Shown here one piece after another: positions 1-7,632 of a stretch of 64,000 nt of DNA. Positions within the stretch are counted from its first letter, which is position 1. Each line of letters opens with the position of its first letter. The position numbers were made by a program, and so were the translations under genes. This DNA comes from Bacteroidales bacterium UBA6267 (lineage in GTDB: Bacteria > Bacteroidota > Bacteroidia > Bacteroidales > UBA1556): assembly GCA_002440745.1 (NCBI GenBank), contig DJVB01000008.1, positions 1-64,000 on the forward strand. Reading direction: 5' to 3'. The notes beneath the pieces were generated by a model. The model ran no database searches. It was given only the letters and a program-made list of their open reading frames with translations, and had not been told where the DNA came from.

Positions 1-11
1 AAATATAAGAT

Positions 12-215
12 ATGCCAAACGAAACAACACCAACCTTAATACGAAGATATTACCCCACTTTATCTTCCATTATCAATTCTGATGAAATACCTGAGGTATT
101 GGGTTTTATAAAAGATGGCGTTCAATCCCTGATTGACAAAATTCACTATAAAGACCTACAGTTTAATAAAAGCGCTCGGGGAGATGCGGCTTTTTACAGT
201 CTCTCGGTTGTGTAA
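12..215 (+). CDS. Hypothetical 67-residue protein at the window edge
   Basis: A short open frame with an in-frame stop (TAA at 6-8) just before its ATG, so it is not simply the tail of a longer frame cut by the window. The residue mix looks protein-like (RRYYPTL, DGVQSLIDKIHYKDLQ) with no signal peptide or membrane segment. I do not recognise the family. It could be a small cytosolic protein, or the 3' remnant of a gene whose upstream part lies outside the window after a frameshift. Downstream to position 404 there is no other gene. Confidence 0.3.
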   Translation: MPNETTPTLIRRYYPTLSSIINSDEIPEVLGFIKDGVQSLIDKIHYKDLQFNKSARGDAAFYSLSVV

Positions 216-350
216 CCTTTTTCTGAACCTTTATTCACGAACAATCAAAACTAATATAATATTGTAGGCATCAATCGTTTGAAACAAGGAAAATTTCCTT
301 ATAACATTAAAAAAAAAGCATTTAAATCGGCGTTTGTGAAATAATAAAGT

Positions 351-358
351 TACTTTTG
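351..358 (+). promoter_or_regulatory. Putative -7 promoter element (TACTTTTG)
   Basis: Exact match to the Bacteroidota sigma-factor -7 consensus TAnnTTTG, 46 nt before the ATG at 405. No TTTG/TTG -33 element at the usual 19-21 nt spacing is seen, so the call rests on the -7 match and position. It would drive the 405-2534 gene pair. Confidence 0.4.
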
Positions 359-404
359 TCTCAGATTCAAGTTGTTCCTCATTAATAAACCAAAACAAAG
401 CATT

Positions 405-1028
405 ATGAAATTAATCAATCTATCCTTATTAAGTTTGACGGTTCTCCTCATTTTTTCCTTTTCAAAGTCATCTTCAACAACCGAATTGAAGTTAGGTAAT
501 AAATACCCCGGTTACGTAGAAACCAACTCAGGGGAAAAAATTGAGGGTTATATCTGGTGTGGCGACATGGCTGATAATCAGAAATCATGTCATTTTTATG
601 CTAATGAAACCGATAGAAAGCCTGTAAAGAAGTATAAACCTGATGAACTGAAAAGCTATAAAATCAGTGATGTGCTCTATCGCACAATCAATTATAGCGG
701 TGGATTGATGAATAAGCCTTTACGATTTTTGAAGGTCAGCATTGATGGCGAATTGACCATGTTTACATTTTATGACGAAAGTTCAGTCCCTTATGGGCAA
801 GAACGCAAGACGACTGAGGTATATTTCAAATGGCATGATAAAAATTTCCCTAATCCAATAACTAATGAGAAATTTGCAATGAATTTTGCAAAGAAGATGT
901 CGGAATATCTTGCAGATTATGAAGAATTATCGAAAAAAATAGCCAATAAAGAAAAAGGATACCGCCTTGTTAATATGTATGAAATATTTGATGAGTATAA
1001 TAAATGGTATAAAGCTAATAATCAATAA
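405..1028 (+). CDS. Exported protein of unknown function
   Basis: About 207 residues. The ATG at 405 is preferred over the upstream in-frame TTG at 372 because it places a clean signal peptide (Lys followed by a Leu/Ser/Ile-rich stretch, about residues 4-20) at the N-terminus. There is no lipobox cysteine, so the mature protein is probably periplasmic or secreted. The rest is mixed alpha/beta, rich in Lys, Tyr and Glu, with no motif I can name. It starts with a GNKYPGYVETNSGEKIEGYI strand-turn-strand pattern often seen in Bacteroidota hypothetical exported proteins. Only 15 nt separate it from the next exported protein, so the two are probably co-transcribed. Function unknown. Confidence 0.7.
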   Translation: MKLINLSLLSLTVLLIFSFSKSSSTTELKLGNKYPGYVETNSGEKIEGYIWCGDMADNQKSCHFYANETDRKPVKKYKPDELKSYKISDVLYRTINYSGGLMNKPLRFLKVSIDGELTMFTFYDESSVPYGQERKTTEVYFKWHDKNFPNPITNEKFAMNFAKKMSEYLADYEELSKKIANKEKGYRLVNMYEIFDEYNKWYKANNQ

Positions 1029-1043
1029 AAATAGACTCTATAT

Positions 1044-2534
1044 ATGAAAGCAATCCGTGTTTTTTTAGGTGCTTTTGCATTCCTACTTATTAGTAATTCT
1101 GTGTTTTCACAGAAGGTGGAATTTGTTGAACCTCGTTTTAATTTGGAAGCAACAAAGCCTGCTTTTTTCAACTATTCAGTGAATAATAACCATTATTATT
1201 TGCTTACGTCCGGCAACCTAAAAGCTCCTTTACGAGTTGATTTACAGGTGCTTTCCTACGATTCACAAGGAAAACCATTGAACTCGTTTATGATAGATAA
1301 AACCATGAATCCGGCAGAGCCCAATTACTTTAAAGGGCTTTTTACTTTAAACAATAAATGGATATTCTTTAAAGACGGTTACGATACTAAAGCAAAAAAA
1401 ACAAACTTGTATTTTTATGAATTGGACGATGAAGGCAGTAAGAGTGAGCCGACTTTATTATCATCCATGTTGGCGGAAGGCGCTTTTAACACCGGAAATT
1501 ACCTCTTGACTTCTAACCCTGATAACTCAAAATTAGTAGTAATCAGTAATTTGCCACGGGAGAAGAACACCAATGAAAAGCTTATTTTAACCGTTTTTGA
1601 TGCCGGTTTAAATCAAATTGTCAGCAAGAAACATGAGTTGCCTTTTGAAGCGAAAAAATATGTCTATAATTGGATTTTTATCAATAATGACGGAATGGTT
1701 TTTCTTCTTAAGAAAATTTATCCTAAGAAAGGAGAACCTGAAAAAGACATGATTTTTACGTTCTCCCCGGAATTGGAATTGTTGAATTCTGCTACAGTAA
1801 ATATTGGAGATCTGGGTGTTATATCGTCTTTCGATGCAAAATTCGACAAAGAAGGTAACTTGGTGATTGGTGGTCTTTATTATAATTTTCAAAAAATTGG
1901 AGTTAACTCCGAAGACCCCGATGGTGTTTTTGTTTTGAAATGCGATTCCAAAGGTGAAGTGACATCTTCATTTTCTAAGAAACATTATTTTAAATCGTTT
2001 AAAACCAATAATTTGCTTATCGATAATACGGGTAATTATATCGTTTTGATTGAAAGTGCCGACCACGTGAATGAGGCTACAGGTGCAGGTACAAATCCGG
2101 TTTATATCGACAACTACACTAATCAAGATGCTGAGCTTGTGAAGTTTAGCAATCTCTTACAGTGGGAATGGAATTACACCATTAAAAGAGACGAGTTGAA
2201 ATCGGTAAATGATAATGCCAAGGCAAATCGGGTTTGGGCTTCGGTTTTGCCTACTAATGAGATTGTGGTGGTTTATCGAGACGCATGGGCAAGGCACGAT
2301 GGCGTAAATCGAACTGTGATTACGCCTCCGGTTATTTACTGGAAAGGAAACGTGATAGAGACCATCTCTCAGGATGGAAAACAATCTAAACATCAGCTTA
2401 TTACCGATGCCCGTTTGGGCGGTAAAACCGGTCAGTATTCGCTCATCCCTCAATCAGGATATCTTCAAGATGGGAAATTGCATTTCCTTTCTTTTCGCGA
2501 TATGGAGTTAGTTTCCACTATTATTGAAATTTGA
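1044..2534 (+). CDS. Exported protein of unknown function, possible beta-propeller-like
   Basis: 496 residues with a clear N-terminal signal peptide (residues 1-22, cleavage likely after VFSQ) and no lipobox. The mature part has repeated units of hydrophobic beta strands broken by Asn/Gly/Asp turns (for example FDAKFDKEGNLVIGGLYY and LLIDNTGNYIVLIES), as in secreted propeller-like proteins; this is a fold impression, not a family match. There is no T9SS C-terminal sorting signature. It follows the preceding exported protein by 15 nt and probably shares its transcript. Two long reverse-strand frames inside it have no coding character. Function unknown. Confidence 0.75.
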   Translation: MKAIRVFLGAFAFLLISNSVFSQKVEFVEPRFNLEATKPAFFNYSVNNNHYYLLTSGNLKAPLRVDLQVLSYDSQGKPLNSFMIDKTMNPAEPNYFKGLFTLNNKWIFFKDGYDTKAKKTNLYFYELDDEGSKSEPTLLSSMLAEGAFNTGNYLLTSNPDNSKLVVISNLPREKNTNEKLILTVFDAGLNQIVSKKHELPFEAKKYVYNWIFINNDGMVFLLKKIYPKKGEPEKDMIFTFSPELELLNSATVNIGDLGVISSFDAKFDKEGNLVIGGLYYNFQKIGVNSEDPDGVFVLKCDSKGEVTSSFSKKHYFKSFKTNNLLIDNTGNYIVLIESADHVNEATGAGTNPVYIDNYTNQDAELVKFSNLLQWEWNYTIKRDELKSVNDNAKANRVWASVLPTNEIVVVYRDAWARHDGVNRTVITPPVIYWKGNVIETISQDGKQSKHQLITDARLGGKTGQYSLIPQSGYLQDGKLHFLSFRDMELVSTIIEI

Positions 2535-2580
2535 TTGTTGAATAGTTTTATAAACCTCAGCATTTATTTTTTGTAGTCTA

Positions 2581-4392
2581 ATGAAGAAGCACCATCTATT
2601 AGTTTTTGTTTCAGTTTTAGTAGTTGTCCTTTTTAGTTTTATCGATCGACCAACTAATATTATCTCTTGGGATGCTTTTGGATACTATTTGTATTTGCCT
2701 ATGACCTTCATTTATAACGATTTGGCAGTTAACAATATAGATGTAGTCCTTAATATTTTTGAGCAGTATAAAAGCTCAAACACTTTATATCAACTTTTTC
2801 CGGCTTCGGAAGGTGGTCATGTGATGGTTTATACCATGGGAATGGCAATTCATTATGCTCCGGCGTTTTTGTTTGGGCATATAGCAGCTTTGTTGAGTGG
2901 AGCTCCGGCGGATGGGTTTTCCCAACCCTATCAAAATGCTTTGCTTATTTGGGGGCTATTCTATGCTATCATTGGTCTTTGGTTTTTCTACAAAATCTTG
3001 CGTCATTTTTTTGATCCGTGGATTTCATCTGTCACTTTGTTTCTTGTTGTTCTGGGGACTAATTACTTAATTCACATTACTTTACATGGGCAAAACGCCT
3101 ATACCCACAACTATCTTTTCACCGATTATGCCATTCTTATTTATCTTACAATTAAATGGCATCAAAATCATAAATGGAAATATCTTGTGTTTCTAAGCAT
3201 AATAACTGGTCTTATGATTCTTTCCAGACCTACGGAAATAATCGCTTTACTGATTCCTTTGCTTTGGAATGTGTCTAATATTGAGGATTTTAAAGAAAAA
3301 TTACGATTATTACTACATCGTAAAATTCAATTATTAGTTTTTACAACCATAATTCTTTTGATTGGAAGTCTTCAGTTGTTCTATTGGAAAATGCAAACAG
3401 GAACTTTTCTTTTCAACAGTTATGGCATCAATCCCGGTGTAGGGCTCGACTTGTTTAATCCACATACCATTGATTTTCTGTTTAGTTTTCGGAAAGGATG
3501 GTTCATTTATACACCTTTGGCAGTTTTCTTTATTATCGGTTTTTTCGCGCTATTCAGATTAAACAGAAAAATATTTCTTCCATTTTTATTATTCTACATT
3601 TTTAATATCTATTTGATTTCCAGTTGGGCTTGTTGGTGGTATGCTGCTTCTTTCAGTCAACGCCCTATGGTGTCGTCTTTGCCAATAAGTGGAATTTTGC
3701 TTGGCTATTTTCTTTTGTGGTTAAAAAATCAATCAAAAGTTATCAAACCGGTTTTCGCTGTAGTATTAATTCTGATACTTAGCTTGAATATTTTCCAAAG
3801 CCTAAAATATCGTAATGGAGCAATAGATAATGAACGGATGACAAAAAAGTTTTATTTCAACACCTTCTTTAAATATTCAGTTGCGGATTCAGATAGAAAG
3901 GATTTGTTAATCGATCGATATTTTCCGAATGGAGAAAAACTTATCTATGAAGATGGTTATAACCATAATATTCTGAGCGAGTTGACTTTTGAGGATGAAA
4001 ATGGCAATAATGATTCTGTATTTTATTCAGGCACAAAGAGTTATTGCTTGAAATCTCAAAACCCTTTTAGCCCGAAAATTGAGGTGCCATATAAAGAAAT
4101 TACCAAAGAGGACCATATTTGGTTTCGGCTTTCTGCCAGAGTTTATTGTGATACAAATTCCCAATTCAGTTTTGTATGCACCTTCACTCACAACAATTAT
4201 AATTACAAGTATTTTACAATTAATTCAGAAAACATTGATCTAAAAGCTAATGAATGGAACTATATTAGTTTTGATTACCTTTCGCCGGAAGTGAGAAATA
4301 GGAAGGATTTATTCACCACTTATTTTTGGCTTAGAAATGACGGTAAATTATGTATCGATGATTATAAAGTGGAGACATTTACACCCAAATAA
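2581..4392 (+). CDS. Multi-pass membrane protein, GT-C-like glycosyltransferase candidate
   Basis: 603 residues: an N-terminal membrane anchor, then about nine or ten further hydrophobic segments to roughly residue 410, then a soluble C-terminal region of about 190 residues. The early loop after the first helix carries an Asp (SWDAFGYYLY, residues 29-38), the place where GT-C polyprenyl-phosphate-dependent glycosyltransferases keep a catalytic acid, and HGQNAYTHNYLFTDY also resembles that superfamily. The C-terminal part (from about residue 440) looks beta-rich and could be a carbohydrate-binding-like module facing the periplasm. The likely role is transfer of a sugar from a lipid carrier to an envelope glycan or protein; the substrate cannot be inferred. 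It lies 46 nt after the previous gene and is convergent with the permease gene. Confidence 0.55.
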   Translation: MKKHHLLVFVSVLVVVLFSFIDRPTNIISWDAFGYYLYLPMTFIYNDLAVNNIDVVLNIFEQYKSSNTLYQLFPASEGGHVMVYTMGMAIHYAPAFLFGHIAALLSGAPADGFSQPYQNALLIWGLFYAIIGLWFFYKILRHFFDPWISSVTLFLVVLGTNYLIHITLHGQNAYTHNYLFTDYAILIYLTIKWHQNHKWKYLVFLSIITGLMILSRPTEIIALLIPLLWNVSNIEDFKEKLRLLLHRKIQLLVFTTIILLIGSLQLFYWKMQTGTFLFNSYGINPGVGLDLFNPHTIDFLFSFRKGWFIYTPLAVFFIIGFFALFRLNRKIFLPFLLFYIFNIYLISSWACWWYAASFSQRPMVSSLPISGILLGYFLLWLKNQSKVIKPVFAVVLILILSLNIFQSLKYRNGAIDNERMTKKFYFNTFFKYSVADSDRKDLLIDRYFPNGEKLIYEDGYNHNILSELTFEDENGNNDSVFYSGTKSYCLKSQNPFSPKIEVPYKEITKEDHIWFRLSARVYCDTNSQFSFVCTFTHNNYNYKYFTINSENIDLKANEWNYISFDYLSPEVRNRKDLFTTYFWLRNDGKLCIDDYKVETFTPK

Positions 4393-4398
4393 TTAACT

Positions 4399-5619
4399 TT
4401 AAATCAACTTGTTAAGTCTATTCACCGGAATCCATGTGGAAAGAAAACCGATTATTATCACCAATAAAAAAACATATAGAAAATCGGTAAGTCGGAGAGC
4501 TACAGGGAAATGGGATATTGCAAAGTTTCCTTCCATTGGGATAAGTCCAAAATGTTGCTGAAGTAAAACCAAAAGACTTCCGATGAATAAGCCGGAAAGT
4601 CCGCCAATGAATGAAATGAAGAGTCCTTCGTAAAGGAAAATTTTCTTGATGGTGGTTTTGGTAAACCCGAGATATTCAAAAATGGAAATATCGTGTTTCT
4701 TTTCTAAGATAAGAACGGTAACGGAGCCAACCAAATTGAAGGCGGCAAGCAGAAGTATAAAAGACAAAATAAGAAATCCGGACCATTTTTCGGAACGGGT
4801 GATTTTATACAAGGTCTCGTTAAGTTGCAAGCGATGCCTCACTTCGTAGCCCTTGCCTAATATTGTTTTAAGCTCTTCGGCTAATTTTACCGGGTTTGTG
4901 TTTGGCCTTACTTTCAATTCTAATGAGCTTGCTGAAGTGACAGGTAAATTCATTAGTTTCTGTGCAAAGTGGAGGGAAACATAAACTAATTGGTCGTCAT
5001 CCTCTTGCTGTAAGCTTATAATTCCGGAGGGCGTAGTGGGTTCAATATTGAAAGCGTTGAGCAAATCGGTATGATGGGCTTCGGCGCGTGGATAGTAAAA
5101 AAACAGCGGAGTTTCCGGATTGTTGAGCCTCAAATCGAGACGTGCTGCAACTCCATAGCCCGGCACTGCAAAATAATTATTCTGATATTCAAGGAGAAAA
5201 CGGCCTTCATAAATCATGGTATCCACTCCCGTAACGCGGTTGTAGTTTTCTTCAACGGCCTTAATTTTTACCACCAATTGTCGTTCGTTATCCGAGTAGG
5301 CAGTATATTTTGCCATGGCCATATCTTCCAAAACCTGACTCCATTGAGCAATTTCAGGATATTGATTTAGAATAGGGGAGACACTGTCGATATTCAGATA
5401 TTTGCCTGTGGCAGGCTTTATTTCAATGTCAGGCTTAACTGTGTTGTAAAGGTCGGCTATTAAATCTTCAAGTCCATTGAAAACGGACAAAATCAATATC
5501 ATTGCCGTAGTGCCAAGAGCTAAAACCATAGCCGAAATACCCGTAATCAGGTTGATAGCGTTATGCGATTTTTTTGCGAATAGATAACGCCCTGAAATGA
5601 GTAAAGGCAAATTTGGCAT
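4399..5619 (-). CDS. FtsX/LolC-LolE-type ABC transporter permease
   Basis: 406 residues with the architecture of lipoprotein-releasing permeases: an N-terminal cytoplasmic start and first transmembrane helix (residues 15-45, containing INLITGISAMVLALGTTAMI), a periplasmic MacB-like core domain to about residue 275, then three C-terminal membrane helices with the conserved LEKKHDISIFEYLGFTK cytoplasmic loop. LolC/E work with the LolD ATPase to release outer-membrane lipoproteins from the inner membrane; no LolD is nearby, which is normal in this phylum. Its start lies 3 nt from the end of the methyltransferase gene, and rbfA is first in the operon. Confidence 0.85.
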   Translation of the reverse strand: MPNLPLLISGRYLFAKKSHNAINLITGISAMVLALGTTAMILILSVFNGLEDLIADLYNTVKPDIEIKPATGKYLNIDSVSPILNQYPEIAQWSQVLEDMAMAKYTAYSDNERQLVVKIKAVEENYNRVTGVDTMIYEGRFLLEYQNNYFAVPGYGVAARLDLRLNNPETPLFFYYPRAEAHHTDLLNAFNIEPTTPSGIISLQQEDDDQLVYVSLHFAQKLMNLPVTSASSLELKVRPNTNPVKLAEELKTILGKGYEVRHRLQLNETLYKITRSEKWSGFLILSFILLLAAFNLVGSVTVLILEKKHDISIFEYLGFTKTTIKKIFLYEGLFISFIGGLSGLFIGSLLVLLQQHFGLIPMEGNFAISHFPVALRLTDFLYVFLLVIIIGFLSTWIPVNRLNKLI

Positions 5620-5622
5620 AAG

Positions 5623-6444
5623 CTATTTTATTGCAATCACATTGAGTCCGGTGCCGGTTTTGTGGTTCATTCTCACATCCAAATAATTGAGAATAAGTGC
5701 AAAAGGAAATGTGATGAGATAATAGAATGGCAAAATAATAAAGAAAATTTTAGAAGTATTCAGCATGATTATGGGATATTTCATCGACAGTTTCCAACTG
5801 ATTTTTCCCGGAGTGCCGTAGGTATAAGATGCGCGTGTGCTGCTAAAACCCACCGAGCGCAGTTTTTCTTGAATTTCTTCAATATTGTACCCGTCACGCA
5901 CATGTTCATCTATAAAACTTCCTTCGCCTTCTTCGTGGTCATGGTCGTGGTCATGCACGTCGCTGCCTCCCTGGTCGGATGGTGTGGAGATAAGCAAGGT
6001 GCCACCTTTTTTCATAGAAGTATAGAAATTTTCAAAAACTTTTACATCCTCAAGTATATGTTCCATCACATCAACCGATAATATGAAGTCGTATTTGTTT
6101 GGCTCAACAAATTTCGTCAAATCGGCAACTTCAAAATGCGCATTTGTATGGTGGATTTGTTGGAAAAAATTATTGCAATCTTCAATCTGCTCTTCCTTAA
6201 CATCAACTGCTTTTATCTTCCAACTCTTGTTCTTCGAAAAGTAAAAACTATATTGTCCGAATCCACTGCCTGCATCAAGAATATTTGCTTCTCCCTGATG
6301 AGAGTTAGCCCAACGCTTGATTTCTTTATGAACATGCCAACTTCTCAAAAGTAGAAGGTCTAAAAGTCGATAAAAAAGTTTTCGTAAACCGGGAGTTTTA
6401 TTAAAAGCCAAACCAAGACTTTTTTTAATGGGGTCGTATTTCAT
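5623..6444 (-). CDS. Class I SAM-dependent methyltransferase with His/Asp-rich loop and C-terminal membrane segment
   Basis: 273 residues. Motif I ILDAGSGFGQ (55-64) binds S-adenosylmethionine; VDV (80-82) is the acidic strand-2 site; DFILSVDVMEHI (119-130) and GGTLLISTP (147-155) are the later Rossmann motifs. An insert at about 162-176 alternates His and Asp (SDVHDHDHDHEEGEGS) and could bind metal. Residues about 226-258 are strongly hydrophobic and probably anchor the protein to the inner membrane, so the substrate may be a lipid, quinone or envelope precursor rather than RNA. It sits in the operon rbfA - this gene - LolC/E permease with gaps of 14 and 3 nt. The substrate is unknown. Confidence 0.75.
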   Translation of the reverse strand: MKYDPIKKSLGLAFNKTPGLRKLFYRLLDLLLLRSWHVHKEIKRWANSHQGEANILDAGSGFGQYSFYFSKNKSWKIKAVDVKEEQIEDCNNFFQQIHHTNAHFEVADLTKFVEPNKYDFILSVDVMEHILEDVKVFENFYTSMKKGGTLLISTPSDQGGSDVHDHDHDHEEGEGSFIDEHVRDGYNIEEIQEKLRSVGFSSTRASYTYGTPGKISWKLSMKYPIIMLNTSKIFFIILPFYYLITFPFALILNYLDVRMNHKTGTGLNVIAIK

Positions 6445-6458
6445 AATAAGTTGATTAT

Positions 6459-6800
6459 CTATTTGTTAAGAAGTTCATCAATATGCTCGATATAATCTAA
6501 AGAATCGTCTAAGTAGAAAGTGAGCTCAGGAATTACACGGACTTGATTGCGGATTTTCTCGGCTAAAAGTTTCCGAACTAACCAAAGGGAGGATTTAATC
6601 TTTTTCAGAACTGCATTTTTGTCCTCTGCGCCAAATATCGAAACATAAACTTTGGCCATACTTAAGTCTTTTGTTATCGTAACTTTTGTGATTGTGACCA
6701 TTAAATGCGATCCGGCAATTTCAGAAATATTCCTCTGAAAGATGAATCCTAATTCTGTTTTTAGGAGTGCCGAAATTTTAAGTTGTCTTGTTGATTCCAT
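6459..6800 (-). CDS. rbfA: Ribosome-binding factor A
   Basis: 113 residues, the usual RbfA size, a single KH-like domain. The N-terminus ESTRQLKISALLKTELGFIF and the later LTFYLDDSLDYIEHIDELL are typical of the family. RbfA binds the 30S subunit near helix 1 of 16S rRNA and assists late maturation and cold adaptation. The ATG at 6800 gives the canonical N-terminus; the next Met is at about residue 34. An exact TAnnTTTG -7 motif ends only 4 nt before this ATG, so the mRNA may be leaderless. First gene of a three-gene operon. Confidence 0.93.
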   Translation of the reverse strand: MESTRQLKISALLKTELGFIFQRNISEIAGSHLMVTITKVTITKDLSMAKVYVSIFGAEDKNAVLKKIKSSLWLVRKLLAEKIRNQVRVIPELTFYLDDSLDYIEHIDELLNK

Positions 6801-6804
6801 TTTG

Positions 6805-6812
6805 CAAAAATA
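6805..6812 (-). promoter_or_regulatory. Putative -7 promoter of rbfA operon (TATTTTTG), nearly abutting the start codon
   Basis: Read on the minus strand this is TATTTTTG, an exact TAnnTTTG match, with 4 nt between its final G and the rbfA ATG. Transcription starting the usual few nucleotides downstream would begin at or beside the start codon. Confidence 0.45.
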
Positions 6813-6853
6813 GCGAAAACTTGCCGTGTGGATTATACAAATAAAATGTCTTT

Positions 6854-6872
6854 ATTTGGAAAAGTTCCAAAT
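6854..6872. repeat. Perfect 8-bp inverted repeat (ATTTGGAA-AAG-TTCCAAAT)
   Basis: Two 8-nt arms with a 3-nt spacer in the 271-nt divergent region between rbfA and the SlyD-like gene. It lacks a T-run, so it is not a terminator. It could be an operator for a dimeric regulator acting on either gene, or chance in AT-rich DNA. Confidence 0.3.
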
Positions 6873-6889
6873 TGTAAAAAGTTGAATCT

Positions 6890-7015
6890 ATGAGATTTAT
6901 ATTGTTTTTAGACGAAAAGGGCGGATTCAATCTGTCGAATATCAGAAAAATGTGGTTCGGGATTGAGCCAAAAGGAATATTTTTACTAAGGCATTTTATA
7001 GAAGATAATTTTTAA
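6890..7015 (+). CDS. Possible small protein (41 residues), doubtful
   Basis: ATG-initiated frame in the rbfA/SlyD-like intergenic region, starting MRFILFLDEKGGFN and ending FIEDNF. It has a plausible amino acid mix but no recognisable domain, and no promoter or ribosome-binding site can be shown. It may be chance. Confidence 0.13.
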   Translation: MRFILFLDEKGGFNLSNIRKMWFGIEPKGIFLLRHFIEDNF

Positions 7016-7028
7016 TTTTTTGAACCCA

Positions 7029-7036
7029 TATTTTTG
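7029..7036 (+). promoter_or_regulatory. Putative -7 promoter element (TATTTTTG)
   Basis: Exact TAnnTTTG match 35 nt upstream of the ATG at 7072. No -33 element at standard spacing was found. Confidence 0.45.
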
Positions 7037-7071
7037 ATTAAATGCTTTATAAATAGATAAATATCAGTGAA

Positions 7072-7623
7072 ATGAAAATACAAAGAGATACCGTTCCGGC
7101 AATTATGTTTGAGCTGACTGCCGATGATTTTGGAGGAGAGTTAATCGAAAATACCGAAGATGATAAGCCTTTTGAGTTTTTATTTGGGCATGGTAATTTG
7201 TTGCCGGCATTTGAAGCGGAATTACTTGGTTTAGAAGCCGGTGATGAATTTCGTTTCAAGCTGACTGCTGACGAGGCTTATGGTCATCACGACGAGGCAT
7301 TATGTGTCAAATTTGACCGAAATTTATTTTTAGATTCCTCGGGTCAACTGCTTGAAGATGTGGCGCTTGATAATTTCGTTCCCATGAAAGATGACGAAGG
7401 TAATACGCTCAATGGTAGAGTTATAAGCGTTACGGACAACTATGTGGAGTTGGATTTCAATCACCCTTTGGTCGATGCAGAATTATATTTCACCGGACAG
7501 GTTATTAGAGTGCGTCAAGCCACAAGCGAGGAGTTGAGTCGAGGCGATGTACAAGTGCATGAACACACGCTTTGGGACGATTCCGGCGATAATGATCCGG
7601 TTTGTAATGCCAACGGAAACTAA
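7072..7623 (+). CDS. FKBP-type peptidyl-prolyl isomerase, SlyD-like
   Basis: 183 residues. The FKBP half-domain is seen in PFEFLFGHGNLLPAFEAELLG and LEAGDEFRFKLTADEAYG, followed by the insert-in-flap chaperone domain (about residues 75-130) and return to FKBP strand VDAELYFTGQVIRVR. SlyD-type enzymes isomerise X-Pro bonds and act as folding helpers in the cytosol. The C-terminal tail (EHTLWDDSGDNDPVCNANGN) is acidic and lacks the long His/Cys-rich metal tail of E. coli SlyD, so a nickel-delivery role is not supported. It is monocistronic; its stop codon is 9 nt from the convergent glutamine synthetase stop, with a small hairpin (7620-7636) spanning both. Confidence 0.85.
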   Translation: MKIQRDTVPAIMFELTADDFGGELIENTEDDKPFEFLFGHGNLLPAFEAELLGLEAGDEFRFKLTADEAYGHHDEALCVKFDRNLFLDSSGQLLEDVALDNFVPMKDDEGNTLNGRVISVTDNYVELDFNHPLVDAELYFTGQVIRVRQATSEELSRGDVQVHEHTLWDDSGDNDPVCNANGN

Positions 7624-7632
7624 AACAGAGTT

